From: Mesorhizobium sp. LMG 17147
GTDB taxonomy: Bacteria > Pseudomonadota > Alphaproteobacteria > Rhizobiales > Rhizobiaceae
DNA: 64,000 nt
Assembly: GCF_024297145.1 (NCBI RefSeq)
Contig: NZ_JANCTC010000006.1
Location: forward strand, 124,001-188,000
Direction: 5' to 3'
Shown here: positions 63,750-64,000 of the stretch, piece by piece
Layout of the letters: each line of letters opens with the position of its first letter
Position numbering within the stretch: the stretch's first letter is position 1
Translations under genes and position numbers: made by a program
The notes under the pieces: model-generated
What the model saw: the letters and a program-made list of their open reading frames with translations, nothing else
Told to the model about the DNA's origin: nothing
Database searches by the model: none

Positions 63750-64000
63750 ATGGACAAGGCGGCGAGTAGCTGGGCGGCGAGTAGCTGGGCGGCGAGCAGT
63801 TGGGCGGCGAGTGGCTGGGCGGCAAGTGGCTGGGTCAACGGGTTCATCGGCGTGCTGATCTTCAGCGGTTCGCTTCCGGCGACGCGCGTGGCGGTGATGG
63901 ATTTCGATCCGGTGTTCGTAACGGTCGCCCGTGCGGCTTCGGCGGGCATCCTCGGCCTGGCGCTGCTGCTTCTCTTTCGCCAGAAGCGCCCGGAGCGGCG
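63750..64000 (+). CDS. EamA/DMT-family exporter, N-terminal part only, with a pentapeptide-repeat leader
   Basis: The visible 83 residues begin MDKAASSWAASSW and contain five AAS(S/G)W repeats (residues 4-28) before the first transmembrane helix (VNGFIGVLIFSGSLPATRVAV). The second helix (ARAASAGILGLALLLLF) fits the EamA fold of amino-acid or metabolite exporters. The gene runs off the window end. It faces a MocR-type regulator, the usual arrangement for EamA exporters. The tandem repeats are not part of the family fold. Confidence 0.75.
   Translation, partial: MDKAASSWAASSWAASSWAASGWAASGWVNGFIGVLIFSGSLPATRVAVMDFDPVFVTVARAASAGILGLALLLLFRQKRPER
63759..63833 (+). repeat. Five in-frame 15-bp repeats in the EamA gene
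   Basis: Units of the form GCGGCGAGTAGCTGG repeat five times at codons 4-28, with small changes at the fourth codon (AGC, AGT or GGC). They encode AAS(S/G)W. Because 15 is a multiple of three, unit gain or loss changes only the length of the leader. Confidence 0.9.

Overview
This 64-kb, GC-rich chromosomal window comes from an alphaproteobacterium of the Rhizobiales, most likely Mesorhizobium or a close relative. The pointers are the AcpXL/LpxXL genes for very-long-chain lipid A acylation, the RirA regulator with its three cysteines (91, 99, 105) next to an hmuPSTUV haem operon, a bifunctional PutA with a divergent Lrp-type regulator, and GC-rich palindromic intergenic repeats of rhizobial type. 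It is mainly metabolic and transport DNA. I see no rRNA, tRNA, CRISPR array, phage or transposase gene.

Layout: 1-3.2 kb, an MttB-family methyltransferase followed by a dimethylglycine/sarcosine dehydrogenase-type flavoprotein that runs off the left edge (methylamine/betaine demethylation). 3.4-8.3 kb, an MFS carrier, a prolyl oligopeptidase and a class III aminotransferase. 8.6-11.2 kb, a valine-degradation pair (acyl-CoA dehydrogenase and mmsB) split by a small four-helix-bundle (IVP/S23) gene that lies between two oppositely oriented heptamer arrays. 11.3-15.6 kb, a DMSP-lyase-like cupin coupled to cobQ, a VOC/AraC pair, a 56-residue membrane protein and a TerB-like protein. 15.6-22.2 kb, a dipeptide-type ABC importer with an M20 deacylase. 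22.4-27.9 kb, an L,D-transpeptidase and the acpXL-fabF2-fabF1-adh-lpxXL operon.

28.1-32.7 kb is more disturbed: a frameshifted gene remnant, an epoxide hydrolase, a histidine phosphatase, a caspase-like gene whose middle is read in the wrong frame, and an AEC transporter. 32.9-35.4 kb carries gabD and an aldose epimerase. 35.5-41.5 kb is a five-gene operon (PotABCD-type ABC importer plus an MTA/purine phosphorylase) facing a LacI regulator across a perfect 24-bp palindrome. 41.6-46.1 kb holds a TetR/quinone oxidoreductase pair with twin operators and an SDR stump between them, a sugar kinase, and a YtkA-like/MauG-like pair. 46.2-50.4 kb is putR/putA.

50.6-59.6 kb is a complete haem-uptake island. 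The minus-strand arm encodes the outer-membrane receptor, a secreted protein and TonB; the plus-strand arm encodes HemP, HmuS, HmuT, HmuU and HmuV; RirA closes it. A TGA-N9-TCA iron-responsive operator lies between the two arms. 59.7-64 kb holds a DUF445 protein, phasin-like and MaoC hydratase genes (possible PHA metabolism), and a MocR regulator facing an EamA exporter whose N-terminus carries five pentapeptide repeats and which runs off the right edge.

The observations I rate highest are the IVP cassette (9555-10007), the LacI/ABC/phosphorylase locus with its operator, a dispersed repeat whose two copies share a core but have different self-complementary arms, the FabF2 paralogue lacking the catalytic cysteine, and the frame-scrambled caspase gene.
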